IMG/VR virus record: IMGVR_UViG_3300021952_000010
Location: 1 to 41,083 of that record
Length of the DNA: 41,083 nucleotides
DNA from: a virus
Reading direction: 5' to 3' (one strand)
Made by a program: the position numbers and the translations under genes. The notes beneath the pieces were generated by a model that saw only the letters and a program-made list of their open reading frames with translations, was not told the DNA's origin and did not search any database. Below are positions 15,003-21,913 of this stretch, in pieces; position 1 is the stretch's first letter; each line of letters starts with the position of its first letter.

Positions 15003-15284
15003 TCAATAATAAACGCAGCCCCTTCCCATACTGTCTTGTTTGAGTTTCTTCGTCTGTTTGATGAAATCATTCATCTGTTTGATTAAATCATGTGCCCCCA
15101 CATCCGCCGCCAATGCCACACAGGCGTCCGCAATTAGTGGGTGGATGTCATTGGTGTTATTCAACACCAACCCGTAGGTTTCCCGGCCATACATCCCCCT
15201 GCCGCTATATGCTGCATTCAGGTGGCACTCTATGCCCAGGTTTTGTGCGGAGGCGTGGAGCATTTCTGCGGTGTGCTTATTCAC
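15003..15284 (-). CDS. Hypothetical protein (93 aa)
   Basis: GTG 15284 has AAGGAAAGG four to ten bases upstream, deciding it over the longer frame to 15356, which would run into the neighbour. It is a mixed helix/strand protein with YSGRGMYGRETYG and IHPLIADACVALAADVGAHDL segments. It is not recognised. Bases 14918-15002 downstream hold the promoter of the next gene. Confidence 0.55.
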   Translation of the reverse strand: MNKHTAEMLHASAQNLGIECHLNAAYSGRGMYGRETYGLVLNNTNDIHPLIADACVALAADVGAHDLIKQMNDFIKQTKKLKQDSMGRGCVYY

Positions 15285-15330
15285 TGGCCTTTCCTTTTGG
15301 ATGTCACTTCCGGTAGCCCGGCCAATGTGG

Positions 15331-15567
15331 CTAGGCCGGCGCGAGGGTCGAAACAAAAAAATACAGGACGTAGAGGTTTGTTAGGGCGATCAGTAAAAAC
15401 CACTGCTCGCCGTCCGCAAACCAACAAGATTCCCCTTCTTCTTTTGGTGGGGTGTTGATTTTGATGCCCATGTAGGCCTCTAGGCTATCCAGGGAAGTTT
15501 CTGTATGGATCCAGCTAAATCCAAGCGGATTGAAACCGTCGGGTGATAGCCCTTCTTCTTTTACCAT
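15331..15567 (-). CDS. Hypothetical protein with C-terminal membrane segment (78 aa)
   Basis: ATG 15567 with AAGGA eight bases upstream. Residues 1-55 are soluble, and 56-75 (around FLLIALTNLYVLYFFV) form a single C-terminal anchor. Tail-anchored topology suggests a role at the inner membrane. No family recognised. Confidence 0.6.
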   Translation of the reverse strand: MVKEEGLSPDGFNPLGFSWIHTETSLDSLEAYMGIKINTPPKEEGESCWFADGEQWFLLIALTNLYVLYFFVSTLAPA

Positions 15568-15606
15568 GATAAAATTCCTTGATGTCGGGGTGGTGTGGGT
15601 CGGTTA

Positions 15607-16137
15607 TTATGCGTCTTCGTAATCCTCTTCCACCCCTACGTGGCCGTTCGGTGCCGGTAACCGTTGGGTCAGTTTGTCGATCCATTGCAGCTCATAATCC
15701 GCAAAGTCAAACACCTGCGGTTCAATGTTATTCAGACAACCGTCGGAGCCACCATTCCAGGGTTGCACGAGGGCAACACGGTAGATGTGTACGGCTTCCC
15801 CTTCCGGGTGCCCATTACTATCCACCCAATAACCCACCACCAAACCCTCACGGCCGGTGTGGTTCGTGTGTGGGTGGTACATGCGGCCCGTTAGCCCCTG
15901 CATGTCGACATTGCGGATACGCACGGCGGTACCGGGCGTGAGGGGTGTGGTACGGTAGACCGTATACCCGGTGGCTTCCTTTTCTACCGTGTATTCTATC
16001 CCCTGTCCCTTGACCTTCTTGCTAGCAGCCTCGATGAGATAATCCCGCACATTGCGGGCACCGGCCATCTGCCGTGGCGTGAGGTCAAGCAGATCGTTGA
16101 TAGGAGTGTTGTAAATAGCAACCATTGCCTTGTTCAT
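15607..16137 (-). CDS. Hypothetical protein (176 aa)
   Basis: ATG 16137 with AGGA eight bases upstream. An N-terminal helical part is followed from about residue 60 by a beta-rich region (PGTAVRIRNVDMQGLTGRMYH, GREGLVVGYWVD, HIYRVALVQPW) resembling a small SH3/KOW-like barrel, then an acidic tail. The barrel call is a guess. Unknown function. Confidence 0.6.
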   Translation of the reverse strand: MNKAMVAIYNTPINDLLDLTPRQMAGARNVRDYLIEAASKKVKGQGIEYTVEKEATGYTVYRTTPLTPGTAVRIRNVDMQGLTGRMYHPHTNHTGREGLVVGYWVDSNGHPEGEAVHIYRVALVQPWNGGSDGCLNNIEPQVFDFADYELQWIDKLTQRLPAPNGHVGVEEDYEDA

Positions 16138-16164
16138 TTGACGGTTCCTCTATACTAGGGTTGG

Positions 16165-16422
16165 TTAAAACGGAACTTCTGCTAATTGCAACATCCAGCG
16201 TGTGCCGGGCCATTCCTGCGAGGCCCATGCGCACCACTGCAACGCGTCGTCGGCGGGTGTTGTGGTGGTGGTTAGCCAATGGGTAGTAAGGGCGGCCGTC
16301 CGCCCCGGGGGTGGCATTGTGTGGTCCACGGTGGTTTCGAATGCCGTAGCTAATTGGTCGGCTATTTGATATTCTAGCCTAAGGGGAACGTTGGCCGCGC
16401 GTAACCGGTATGTGATAGTCAT
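16165..16422 (-). CDS. Hypothetical protein (85 aa)
   Basis: ATG 16422 overlaps the previous stop as ATGA, which decides the start. Thr-rich centre (HWLTTTTTPADD) between a strand-forming N-terminus and an amphipathic end. No motif recognised. One of a string of small coupled early genes. Confidence 0.55.
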   Translation of the reverse strand: MTITYRLRAANVPLRLEYQIADQLATAFETTVDHTMPPPGRTAALTTHWLTTTTTPADDALQWCAWASQEWPGTRWMLQLAEVPF

Positions 16423-16628
16423 TGGTGTGTCCCCGGTGCGGGCACGTCCGGGATAGCCGGGAGCGGTGGTCTGCACATAACCAGCGCCGCCGTTTCCACA
16501 ACGTCTACTGTTTTTTCATCTAGATCTTCCTGGGATATACCGGGGTATCGCTGTTGTATTACACCCTGGATTTTATGCCAGGCATCTTCAAGGCGGTGTG
16601 CCGATTTCGGCGCGAGTATGATGGTCAT
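16419..16628 (-). CDS. Hypothetical protein (69 aa)
   Basis: ATG 16628 has GGAG eight bases upstream. Helical first 40 residues, then a Pro-rich tail (PPLPAIPDVPAPG). Coupled to the next gene by ATGA. Not recognised. Confidence 0.55.
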   Translation of the reverse strand: MTIILAPKSAHRLEDAWHKIQGVIQQRYPGISQEDLDEKTVDVVETAALVMCRPPLPAIPDVPAPGTHQ

Positions 16629-16651
16629 TTTGGTATCTCCGAGGGTGGGGT

Positions 16652-16957
16652 TTACCACCGCATCCCCTCGGGGTGTTTAACCGGTTGCAGTGCCATGTCC
16701 ATACGCTCACGGCCGGTCGGTAACTCGGCTGCCCATCTAATGCCGTTATCGAATTTGTTCCTTAATGTGGCTAATTGGTTAAGGATCTCTTCTGCGTCGT
16801 TGTGGCTGCACCAATCGCCCACCAGGCGGTCATGGCTGCCGCCGGGCGTGTATCGTTCTATGGTACAGTTTTGGGCCAGGTTTGCCGCGAGAAGGGCTTC
16901 CTGGATTACATGGCTTTGTGTACGGGGGATATTGGTTACGGTGATTCGCGTGAGCAT
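16652..16957 (-). CDS. Hypothetical protein (101 aa)
   Basis: ATG 16957 with GGAA upstream. The start MLTRITVTNIP and the following helix look like a small ferredoxin-like alpha/beta fold, but no family is recognised. It precedes the 69-residue gene with a 23-base gap. Confidence 0.55.
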   Translation of the reverse strand: MLTRITVTNIPRTQSHVIQEALLAANLAQNCTIERYTPGGSHDRLVGDWCSHNDAEEILNQLATLRNKFDNGIRWAAELPTGRERMDMALQPVKHPEGMRW

Positions 16958-16969
16958 GGTAGGATTCCA

Positions 16970-17230
16970 TTAGTGGGTGAATTCGGATACGAGGCAGTCG
17001 TAGATCTCAAGGGCAGTTTCGCCCGCATCCGCAACAGTGTAGTGTAGGGGTGATGGTTTATACGGTGAGGTGGATAGTGCGCTATAGAGGTTGCTCGCCT
17101 GGCCACCATGCCAGTCGCTAGCAAACCAATAAATAGCCGCCTCCACATCAAACATATCGTCGGGCTCGCCACACAAACCACAGCGGTTGGTATGTTCCAA
17201 CATGTCTTCTTTAGTTGGATCGTTTTTCAT
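16970..17230 (-). CDS. Hypothetical protein with CxxC pair (86 aa)
   Basis: ATG 17230 has GGAGGGG upstream and shares a base with the previous stop (TAATG). Contains RCGLCGEP near residue 17, a possible half zinc site, then a helical region. Too little for a function. Confidence 0.6.
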   Translation of the reverse strand: MKNDPTKEDMLEHTNRCGLCGEPDDMFDVEAAIYWFASDWHGGQASNLYSALSTSPYKPSPLHYTVADAGETALEIYDCLVSEFTH

Positions 17231-17484
17231 TATTTACCCCTCCTTGTTTCAAGGGCGGCCCGGTAGCCACGCAGGAATGTAACCAGCCGACCGGCCGTAG
17301 CGGGTGAGGTTAGCACCTCACCCATATAGGCCGCGATATATCGCGGCGTGTAACCGGGGGCATGGGTGGTAAATAACTCCACCCCGCAGCTACGAGCTAG
17401 GCCCCATAGCGGCAGCGGGGTACCCGCATGGGGAAGCTGGGCGTATCTAAACCGTTGGCGGATGTTTGGGGGTATGGTGTTCAT
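17230..17484 (-). CDS. Hypothetical protein (84 aa)
   Basis: ATG 17484 overlaps the previous stop (ATGA) and has GGAGGATG upstream. Basic protein with IRQRFRYAQLPHAGTPLPLW and a C-terminal RLVTFLRGYRAALETRRGK helix. Unknown. Confidence 0.6.
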   Translation of the reverse strand: MNTIPPNIRQRFRYAQLPHAGTPLPLWGLARSCGVELFTTHAPGYTPRYIAAYMGEVLTSPATAGRLVTFLRGYRAALETRRGK

Positions 17485-17759
17485 TGCACATCCTCCGTAG
17501 CCACCTCAATGGCGCGAGCCAGATCATCGAATTCATAGCCATTGTGGGTGTAGGTGGGGTAGAGCCCCGGCCAGCCTACGGTGATGCCGTAGGTGTCACG
17601 GCATAGGTTGTCCACGTCGGTAGTGAGCCGGTCACATTCATCCTGTGCCGCTTCGCGCCGCACCTCCGGGATAGCCCCGTCCGTGGTCCTGGCCCAGGCA
17701 CGTGCTGCTTGTTCAACCATTTCTTCTACAATTCTTACGAATACTGGGTTAGATTTCAT
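17481..17759 (-). CDS. Hypothetical protein (92 aa)
   Basis: ATG 17759 follows AGGAGG with ideal spacing, so the longer frame to 17837 is rejected. Helical, acidic protein with one Cys pair far apart (DECDRLTTDVDNLCRD). Not recognised. Confidence 0.65.
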   Translation of the reverse strand: MKSNPVFVRIVEEMVEQAARAWARTTDGAIPEVRREAAQDECDRLTTDVDNLCRDTYGITVGWPGLYPTYTHNGYEFDDLARAIEVATEDVQ

Positions 17760-17879
17760 TGTCTTCCTCCTTTTCTTCTTCGTAGCAGGTTGTTGCATAG
17801 CTAAGCACCCCGTTAAAATGAACCCCTTCCAAGTCACACAGGTGCATGATGTTGCACAACAAATCCTGGACCATAGTAG

Positions 17880-18071
17880 TCAGATCCTCGTTGGCCCGTA
17901 CCAGGTCGGTCTCTTCCGCATGTGCCATAACGGCACCCCGGCCGCTACCATAGCGGCATACTGGGCGTTGGTTAGCCGTGCGGGTTGCTTGGCTACGGCC
18001 GGCGCGGCTTCCACCACGGTGGCCACTACGGTTGCGGTGGTGTCATTGGTCTTGTTCTTGGTCTTCTTCAT
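17880..18071 (-). CDS. Small basic protein, first gene of the left block (63 aa)
   Basis: ATG 18071 lies about 90 bases downstream of a minus-strand promoter. MKKTKNKT start, Ala/Val-rich middle (TATVVATVVEAAPAV), then a helix and basic WHMRKRPTW end. Weak ribosome site. No family recognised; a small regulator or host-interaction protein is possible from its position as the first early gene. Confidence 0.5.
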   Translation of the reverse strand: MKKTKNKTNDTTATVVATVVEAAPAVAKQPARLTNAQYAAMVAAGVPLWHMRKRPTWYGPTRI

Positions 18072-18159
18072 GTTTGCACCATGTGTGTTAGCGGCAACCG
18101 GCCGCTACGGTGTGGGTACGGTGGGCATTGTTGCCCGTATGCCGTTGGCCACGTGTGTG

Positions 18160-18186
18160 AGTATACACCGCATCGGCAAATTGCAA
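18160..18186 (-). promoter_or_regulatory. Putative early promoter for the left block
   Basis: Read leftward: TTGCAA (18186-18181), 15-bp spacer, TATACT (18165-18160). Spacing is slightly short. Operator-like repeats lie directly upstream (18,192-18,235), consistent with regulation. Confidence 0.45.
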
Positions 18187-18191
18187 CCCGC

Positions 18192-18235
18192 TAGTGTAAT
18201 GTTTTATTGCCTTAGTGTAACAAACATTACACTAA
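18192..18235. promoter_or_regulatory. Operator repeats, core TAGTGTAATGTT
   Basis: A direct copy TAGTGTAATGTTTTA begins at 18,192. At 18,212-18,235 the arms TTAGTGTAA and TTACACTAA form a 9-bp inverted repeat around CAAACA. The half-site recurs at 18,350, 18,381, 18,713 and 14,939, as expected for binding sites of one dimeric regulator. Confidence 0.65.
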
Positions 18236-18349
18236 GCCCATGAATATCAATGGGTTAAAATTTATTGGGTTTTTCCCATTTTCCTACATTGTGGCCCATG
18301 TGGCCCGGGATGTGGTTTGGCATTTTGCCCCCTTTGGCACCCGGCTATT

Positions 18350-18393
18350 AACATTACATTAGCCACCATGCACCCGCTCCTAGTGTAATGTTA
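18350..18393. promoter_or_regulatory. Second pair of operator half-sites
   Basis: AACATTACATTAG (18,350-18,362) and CTAGTGTAATGTT (18,380-18,392) face each other with a 17-bp gap; one mismatch separates them from a perfect inverted repeat. A further single site CTAGTGTAAT lies at 18,713. Confidence 0.6.
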
Positions 18394-18588
18394 CCACGGG
18401 GCACCCAATAAACCACACCCCGGTACCGTGCGGTGGTGCCATGCCGTGCTAGTGCGGTGGTGTGCTAGGGGTGTTGCTATGTGTGTTAGGGGTTGTGGGG
18501 ACACCCGCTACCTATTCCCGCATACCGCAAATGCCGGGGCTCTCCGCTCCCAGGCCGGCCGGCCACCGTCCCCGGCCGCTCCTATACA

Positions 18589-18772
18589 TCCTCCCACTCA
18601 TGCACATCCTTCCACTCCTCCAACTTACCCCATACACGCCCCTAGCACCCCCTGCCCAACATCCGGGCATCCCACACATCCACCCATCCTCCTGGGGAGC
18701 CTCCACTCACCGCTAGTGTAATACGTCACACCCCACTACCGGAGGAGTGAGTGATGCCTAGGAGTGGGAGGA
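18589..18772. repeat. Nested inverted repeats (pyrimidine arm/purine arm)
   Basis: TCCTCCCACTC (18,589-18,599) pairs with GAGTGGGAGGA (18,762-18,772), and inside it CACTCCTCC (18,613-18,621) pairs with GGAGGAGTG (18,741-18,749); CACTCAC (18,704-18,710) can also pair with GTGAGTG (18,747-18,753). The order A-B-B'-A' allows one long fold-back in RNA or single-stranded DNA. Confidence 0.6.
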
Positions 18773-18798
18773 GTGAGGCCACCCGGTGGGGTGCAAAA

Positions 18799-18833
18799 GG
18801 GTTAGGGGGGAGGGGAGCTGAGGGAGGGAGGGG
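18799..18833 (+). other. G-quadruplex motif
   Basis: The plus strand has six G-runs of three or more in 35 bases (GGG, GGGGGG, GGGG, GGG, GGG, GGGG) with loops of 1-6 bases, satisfying the usual G4 pattern. It directly follows the nested inverted repeat. Confidence 0.6.
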
Positions 18834-19127
18834 TCACTCAACATAAGGATGTATAAAAATTTTGCAGGCAGGTGGCACCAGGGGCTGTGGGGTTAGTGGG
18901 CACCCCCACTCTTCTCTTTCGCACGCTCAGTCTAGGCATCACCGTAAAATTTGCACCAGAAAAAATCGGCGTCCTCCGTTCCTATATTTATTCTACCCTG
19001 TTAAAACACACCGGACTAAAAAAATTTCAGTAAAAAACGAACGAGGCGAGTGCCGAATAGGGTATAACACGGCCATAGCCAATGGCCCCGTAAATAAAGA
19101 TGTGTTATGGGTATTCGGAGACACACT

Positions 19128-19418
19128 ATGATCGGCGAAAGAACATCACACGAATTGCAACGCGATGACGACCGGCGAAAGGTCGAGCACTACGACCACC
19201 TGCACCAGCCGGGAGAGATTACGCAGGAGTTTGCCGATGCGGTGAGAAAAACCGAACGTGCCTTCATCGGTTCAAACGGTGTTGGTGAATGGTGGCTACA
19301 GCCACGACACAGAGAGATAGTCCTTTGCGACATAACGGTATCGTCAATCTCCCAAGTTCTGCTCATCCTTCACGCTTACGGCATCGAAATTGAGTGGCCG
19401 AGAAAGGAGAAGCCATGA
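19128..19418 (+). CDS. Hypothetical protein (96 aa), first gene of the right block
   Basis: ATG 19128 has GGAG eight bases upstream; an ATG at 19107 has none. Charged N-terminus (RDDDRRKVEHYDHLHQPGE), then a strand/helix region with IVLCDITVSSISQVLLILHAYG. The codon choice differs from the flanking genes (less GTGG/CCGG-rich), hinting at separate origin together with the next two genes. Not recognised. Confidence 0.6.
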   Translation: MIGERTSHELQRDDDRRKVEHYDHLHQPGEITQEFADAVRKTERAFIGSNGVGEWWLQPRHREIVLCDITVSSISQVLLILHAYGIEIEWPRKEKP

Positions 19419-19588
19419 ATGATACACAACTAACCATCCTTATTTCGTTTTGCGTGTCGGTCTCATTCGGCGCAGGCTGGCTTCTCGGTCGTGTCCAGAT
19501 TCTTCAATTACTTATCGAGTCAGAGCGAGAGATTGAAGCCACGCATGACGCCGAACGTAGGAAAGAGATAAACCATGACTCAAAATGA
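19415..19588 (+). CDS. Small membrane protein (57 aa)
   Basis: ATG 19415 overlaps the previous stop (ATGA), with AAAGGAGA upstream. One N-terminal membrane segment (LTILISFCVSVSFGAGWLLG), then a charged helix (ESEREIEATHDAERRKE). Looks like a spanin- or holin-like layout, but it lies far from the other lysis-type genes. Function unknown. Confidence 0.6.
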   Translation: MNDTQLTILISFCVSVSFGAGWLLGRVQILQLLIESEREIEATHDAERRKEINHDSK

Positions 19589-19697
19589 CGACGCCGAATA
19601 CAAAAGCACCCTGCGGATAATCCTCTGGGTCTACCTTGTGTTTATTTCGATCCTGCTGGTCACGCTTAAATACTTCAACGTCGGAGGGACGCCATGA
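19575..19697 (+). CDS. Very small membrane protein (40 aa)
   Basis: ATG 19575 starts inside the end of the preceding gene and its TGA overlaps the next ATG (ATGA at 19694). A short charged start (MTQNDDAEYK) leads into one membrane segment (RIILWVYLVFISILLVTL). The two coupled junctions support it despite its length. Confidence 0.55.
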   Translation: MTQNDDAEYKSTLRIILWVYLVFISILLVTLKYFNVGGTP

Positions 19698-20023
19698 CAA
19701 TGCCCCATTTAATGAATTGCCCCCACAGCGAGGATGGTTGGTGCCTTAGATGCGTCGAGGAACTTTATGAAGAAAAGCAGCGGCTTTATACTACCACGCT
19801 GCTTGGGCAAATTATCGAGGCCCTACGGACCGGCAAGCAGGTGGCCTTCCGGTATGATCCGGCACTCCGGTGTGTGGGGATGGACGTCCGGTTTGCACCG
19901 GATGCGCAGGGCGTAATTACATACGTGTCTGCGGTAGAGGAGGTGTTTGGGGCTAAATATGATGTGTTTGCCGCCGAGTTAGAAAAAATCAACCGAACCA
20001 TCCCCGGCGAAAGGATTTGGTAG
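19694..20023 (+). CDS. Hypothetical protein with Cys/His N-terminus (109 aa)
   Basis: Coupled to the previous gene by ATGA. The N-terminus MTMPHLMNCPHSEDGWCLRC has a CxH-x-CxxC arrangement that could bind zinc. The rest is alpha/beta (IIEALRTGKQVAFRYD and VITYVSAVEEVFG). No family recognised. Confidence 0.65.
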   Translation: MTMPHLMNCPHSEDGWCLRCVEELYEEKQRLYTTTLLGQIIEALRTGKQVAFRYDPALRCVGMDVRFAPDAQGVITYVSAVEEVFGAKYDVFAAELEKINRTIPGERIW

Positions 20024-20026
20024 ACT

Positions 20027-20278
20027 ATGGATGACGCACTGGTTGTAGGCGGGCCCCGGGATGGCGACCGGATACCCTGTACCGAACTCATCGCCTATTT
20101 TCATTTCCGTGACGCCGCCCGAAGCTCCCTGGGTAATATCATACCCCACCACCTTCACCGTTTTTTGGTGGATGGTGCGGAGTTCCGGTTTTATGCCCCG
20201 GCTACATACACGCAGCGGATGGTGATGGAACGGTTATGTGCCGTGTATGCGGCCGCCGTTGCCCGGGGTGGTGTATGA
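20027..20278 (+). CDS. Hypothetical protein (83 aa)
   Basis: ATG 20027. Starts DDALVVGGPRDGDRI, a layout seen in many small phage proteins (a VxGGPxDG strand-turn), followed by HRFLVDGAEFRFYAP and a C-terminal helix. I cannot name the family. Coupled to the next gene by ATGA. Confidence 0.65.
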   Translation: MDDALVVGGPRDGDRIPCTELIAYFHFRDAARSSLGNIIPHHLHRFLVDGAEFRFYAPATYTQRMVMERLCAVYAAAVARGGV

Positions 20279-20418
20279 ATATAGATGTGTGCATACGTGC
20301 ATGGGCCGAACACGTACATAACCACCTTGGGTATGGTGTTACACGTGGGTGGGATTGGTGGTGGGACGCCCCGCTATGGGGCCAACCCTACCCCGTAGGT
20401 AGAAGGAAACAAACATGA
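20275..20418 (+). CDS. Small Trp-rich protein (47 aa)
   Basis: ATG 20275 overlaps the previous stop and its own TGA overlaps the next ATG, so both junctions are coupled. Contains a Trp cluster (RGWDWWWDAPLWGQPYP). No motif recognised. Confidence 0.5.
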   Translation: MNIDVCIRAWAEHVHNHLGYGVTRGWDWWWDAPLWGQPYPVGRRKQT

Positions 20419-20762
20419 AAAGCATTATAAACACACTGGCCGCTACCTGGCGGCTGCTCCGCCACGGCCGCACCCCCGCCCCAACACCCCGGCCGGCACC
20501 GCAACACCCCCGCGCCCTCATCACCGGTGACATGGTGCAAAACCAGGAAGTGTGGTGGGCTATCTGCCTGGGGGTGGGCGCACTCGAAGCCAACGGCGGT
20601 GCCCATAATGGTGCAAAGGCCATAGCATTGGCGATGCAGTGCTCATGCGGCTGCGGCAACGTGCGGCTTGTTGGTATTTCCCTTGCAAATGCCAAATTCT
20701 TAGCCGAGGTACTCCCCCGGGCGGTGCGGAACATCGAAGGCGATGAGCAGGGGGAGGCTTAG
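20415..20762 (+). CDS. Hypothetical protein with CSCGCGNV motif (115 aa)
   Basis: ATG 20415 with AGAAGGAAA upstream. Pro-rich region at 23-35, then MVQNQEVWWAICLGVGAL and CSCGCGNVRLVG, a possible half zinc ribbon. The C-rich motif resembles CPCGCGDVIG in the protein at 22,714, so the two may share a small metal-binding element. Confidence 0.65.
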   Translation: MKSIINTLAATWRLLRHGRTPAPTPRPAPQHPRALITGDMVQNQEVWWAICLGVGALEANGGAHNGAKAIALAMQCSCGCGNVRLVGISLANAKFLAEVLPRAVRNIEGDEQGEA

Positions 20763-20765
20763 ACG

Positions 20766-21053
20766 ATGGGAACCCCAATAATCACCGATCCGGCTGAAGA
20801 TCCGGAGGAGTTTGTTTTTTGTTGTAGGAATGGGGGTGGGCTGTATTTCATGCACACCAACAGAAATGGTGCGTGGACGAAGAATTGGAGGCGGGCATTA
20901 CCACTGCCCCGCCGTGTGTGGCAGCGGTTTGGTAGCTTCACTTCCAAGTGTCAGTTGGTGGCATTATCGGAAGTCGCCCGTAATGATCGTATGGTACGGG
21001 AGTTACTGGACGTTATAGACCGGCCGCCGCCCGGGCCGTATGATAGTTTGTAG
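20766..21053 (+). CDS. Hypothetical protein (95 aa)
   Basis: ATG 20766 with GGGGGAGG upstream. Acidic start (DPAEDPEEF), then a basic middle (GAWTKNWRRALPLPRRVWQRF) and an acidic helical end. No family recognised. Confidence 0.6.
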   Translation: MGTPIITDPAEDPEEFVFCCRNGGGLYFMHTNRNGAWTKNWRRALPLPRRVWQRFGSFTSKCQLVALSEVARNDRMVRELLDVIDRPPPGPYDSL

Positions 21054-21234
21054 TAACCGAAATGCTACCGTTAAAAGGAATTGCCCCGGGTGGCCATACC
21101 GCTGCACCGCAGCCGGGCTACGCACCAAATGGGTTGGGGTTTGTTTATGTGCTTCCGGAGCCCAGCTAAACTACCGACCGCATAACCAGCCTAGGCACTG
21201 CTACCGCGCAACCACCCGGGGTATTTTATTATGA
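21040..21234 (+). CDS. Doubtful small protein (64 aa)
   Basis: The frame overlaps the previous gene by 14 bases and its stop overlaps the next start (ATGA), which fits local style. The protein is Cys/Arg-rich without structure and has no ribosome site. A different small frame (ATG 21062 to 21169, 35 residues) competes. The 177-base stretch 21,054-21,230 may simply be non-coding. Confidence 0.3.
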   Translation: MIVCSNRNATVKRNCPGWPYRCTAAGLRTKWVGVCLCASGAQLNYRPHNQPRHCYRATTRGILL

Positions 21235-21455
21235 TACAACTCACCGTATATCGCATCCGGCACTACCACCCACACGCTCCTAATATGAAGGTCGTGCGTC
21301 ACTATGAAACACGTGCCCAGGCTACGGCCGAGTGGGATGCGGCACCAAGGGAACATGATGTGTGTATGGAGATGTTATCGGCCTGCACACCATCCGGGCT
21401 GTTGGATAACCCACGGGTGGATTGCCTGTGTGCCCGTGGGCCTATCCGTACTTGA
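21231..21455 (+). CDS. Hypothetical protein (74 aa)
   Basis: ATG 21231. Begins MIQLTVYRIRHYHP, then VVRHYETRAQATAEWDAA, a strand-helix unit resembling small single-domain phage proteins; the second half has three Cys. No family recognised. Confidence 0.5.
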   Translation: MIQLTVYRIRHYHPHAPNMKVVRHYETRAQATAEWDAAPREHDVCMEMLSACTPSGLLDNPRVDCLCARGPIRT

Positions 21456-21488
21456 TTTTAGGCGCGTGGTAGAGCTCGGAGGTGTGTG

Positions 21489-21851
21489 GTGATTATCGTA
21501 GTATGTGGTGGCCGTCAGTACCGCAACAAGGAAAATGTGTTTAGGGTATTGGACGAGATCCATGCTGCCACACCCATCACACAATTACGGCAGGGTGGTG
21601 CCACCGGTGCCGATGCCCTGGCCCACCAGTGGGCTATTGCCCGGGGTGTTACCGTGCGTGCCTACCCGGCTATGTGGCGGCTAGAAGGCCGTGCGGCGGG
21701 GCCCCTGCGGAATGCCCGTATGCTACTGCCGGATCCGGATACCGGTTTCCGGCCGGCTGTGGTGTTGGCGTTCCCCGGTGGCACGGGGACCGGTAATATG
21801 CTGAAACAGGCTGGTGATGCTCGTATCCTTGTTCGCAAGGAACTTGTGTAG
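21489..21851 (+). CDS. DUF2493/SLOG-domain protein
   Basis: A 120-residue Rossmann-like protein. IIVVCGGRQYRNKENVFRVL, QGGATGADALAHQWAIARG and AGPLRNARML plus VLAFPGGTGTGNM are the successive motifs of the DUF2493/YspA-type SLOG family, which binds nucleotides or nucleotide-derived ligands. GTG 21489 has GGAGG six bases upstream and is preferred to GTG 21486. The substrate in phages is unknown; SLOG proteins occur in nucleotide metabolism and in some defence systems. Confidence 0.85.
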   Translation: MIIVVCGGRQYRNKENVFRVLDEIHAATPITQLRQGGATGADALAHQWAIARGVTVRAYPAMWRLEGRAAGPLRNARMLLPDPDTGFRPAVVLAFPGGTGTGNMLKQAGDARILVRKELV

Positions 21852-21913
21852 GCTTGCCACAACCGCCTCTCCTGCGGTAAACTCTCGGCCGTTCTTATAG
21901 CCGAGGTTTGTAC

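Larger units (their letters stand above)
18072..19127. other. Divergent intergenic control region
   Basis: 1.06 kb between the two divergent blocks with no convincing gene; frames at 18,428-18,721 are low-complexity Pro/Arg/Cys translations. It contains operator repeats, an AT-rich stretch (18,240-18,300), a pyrimidine-rich then purine-rich segment (18,580-18,835) and an AT-rich leader (18,940-19,127) with GGTATAAC near 19,060. Strand composition and gene direction both switch here, so it is the likely regulatory switch and possibly an origin. Confidence 0.7.

Noticed and set aside
18428-18721. 97-codon frame in the control region
   Set aside because: Low-complexity Pro/Arg/Ser translation of a pyrimidine-rich stretch, no ribosome site; better explained as structured non-coding DNA.
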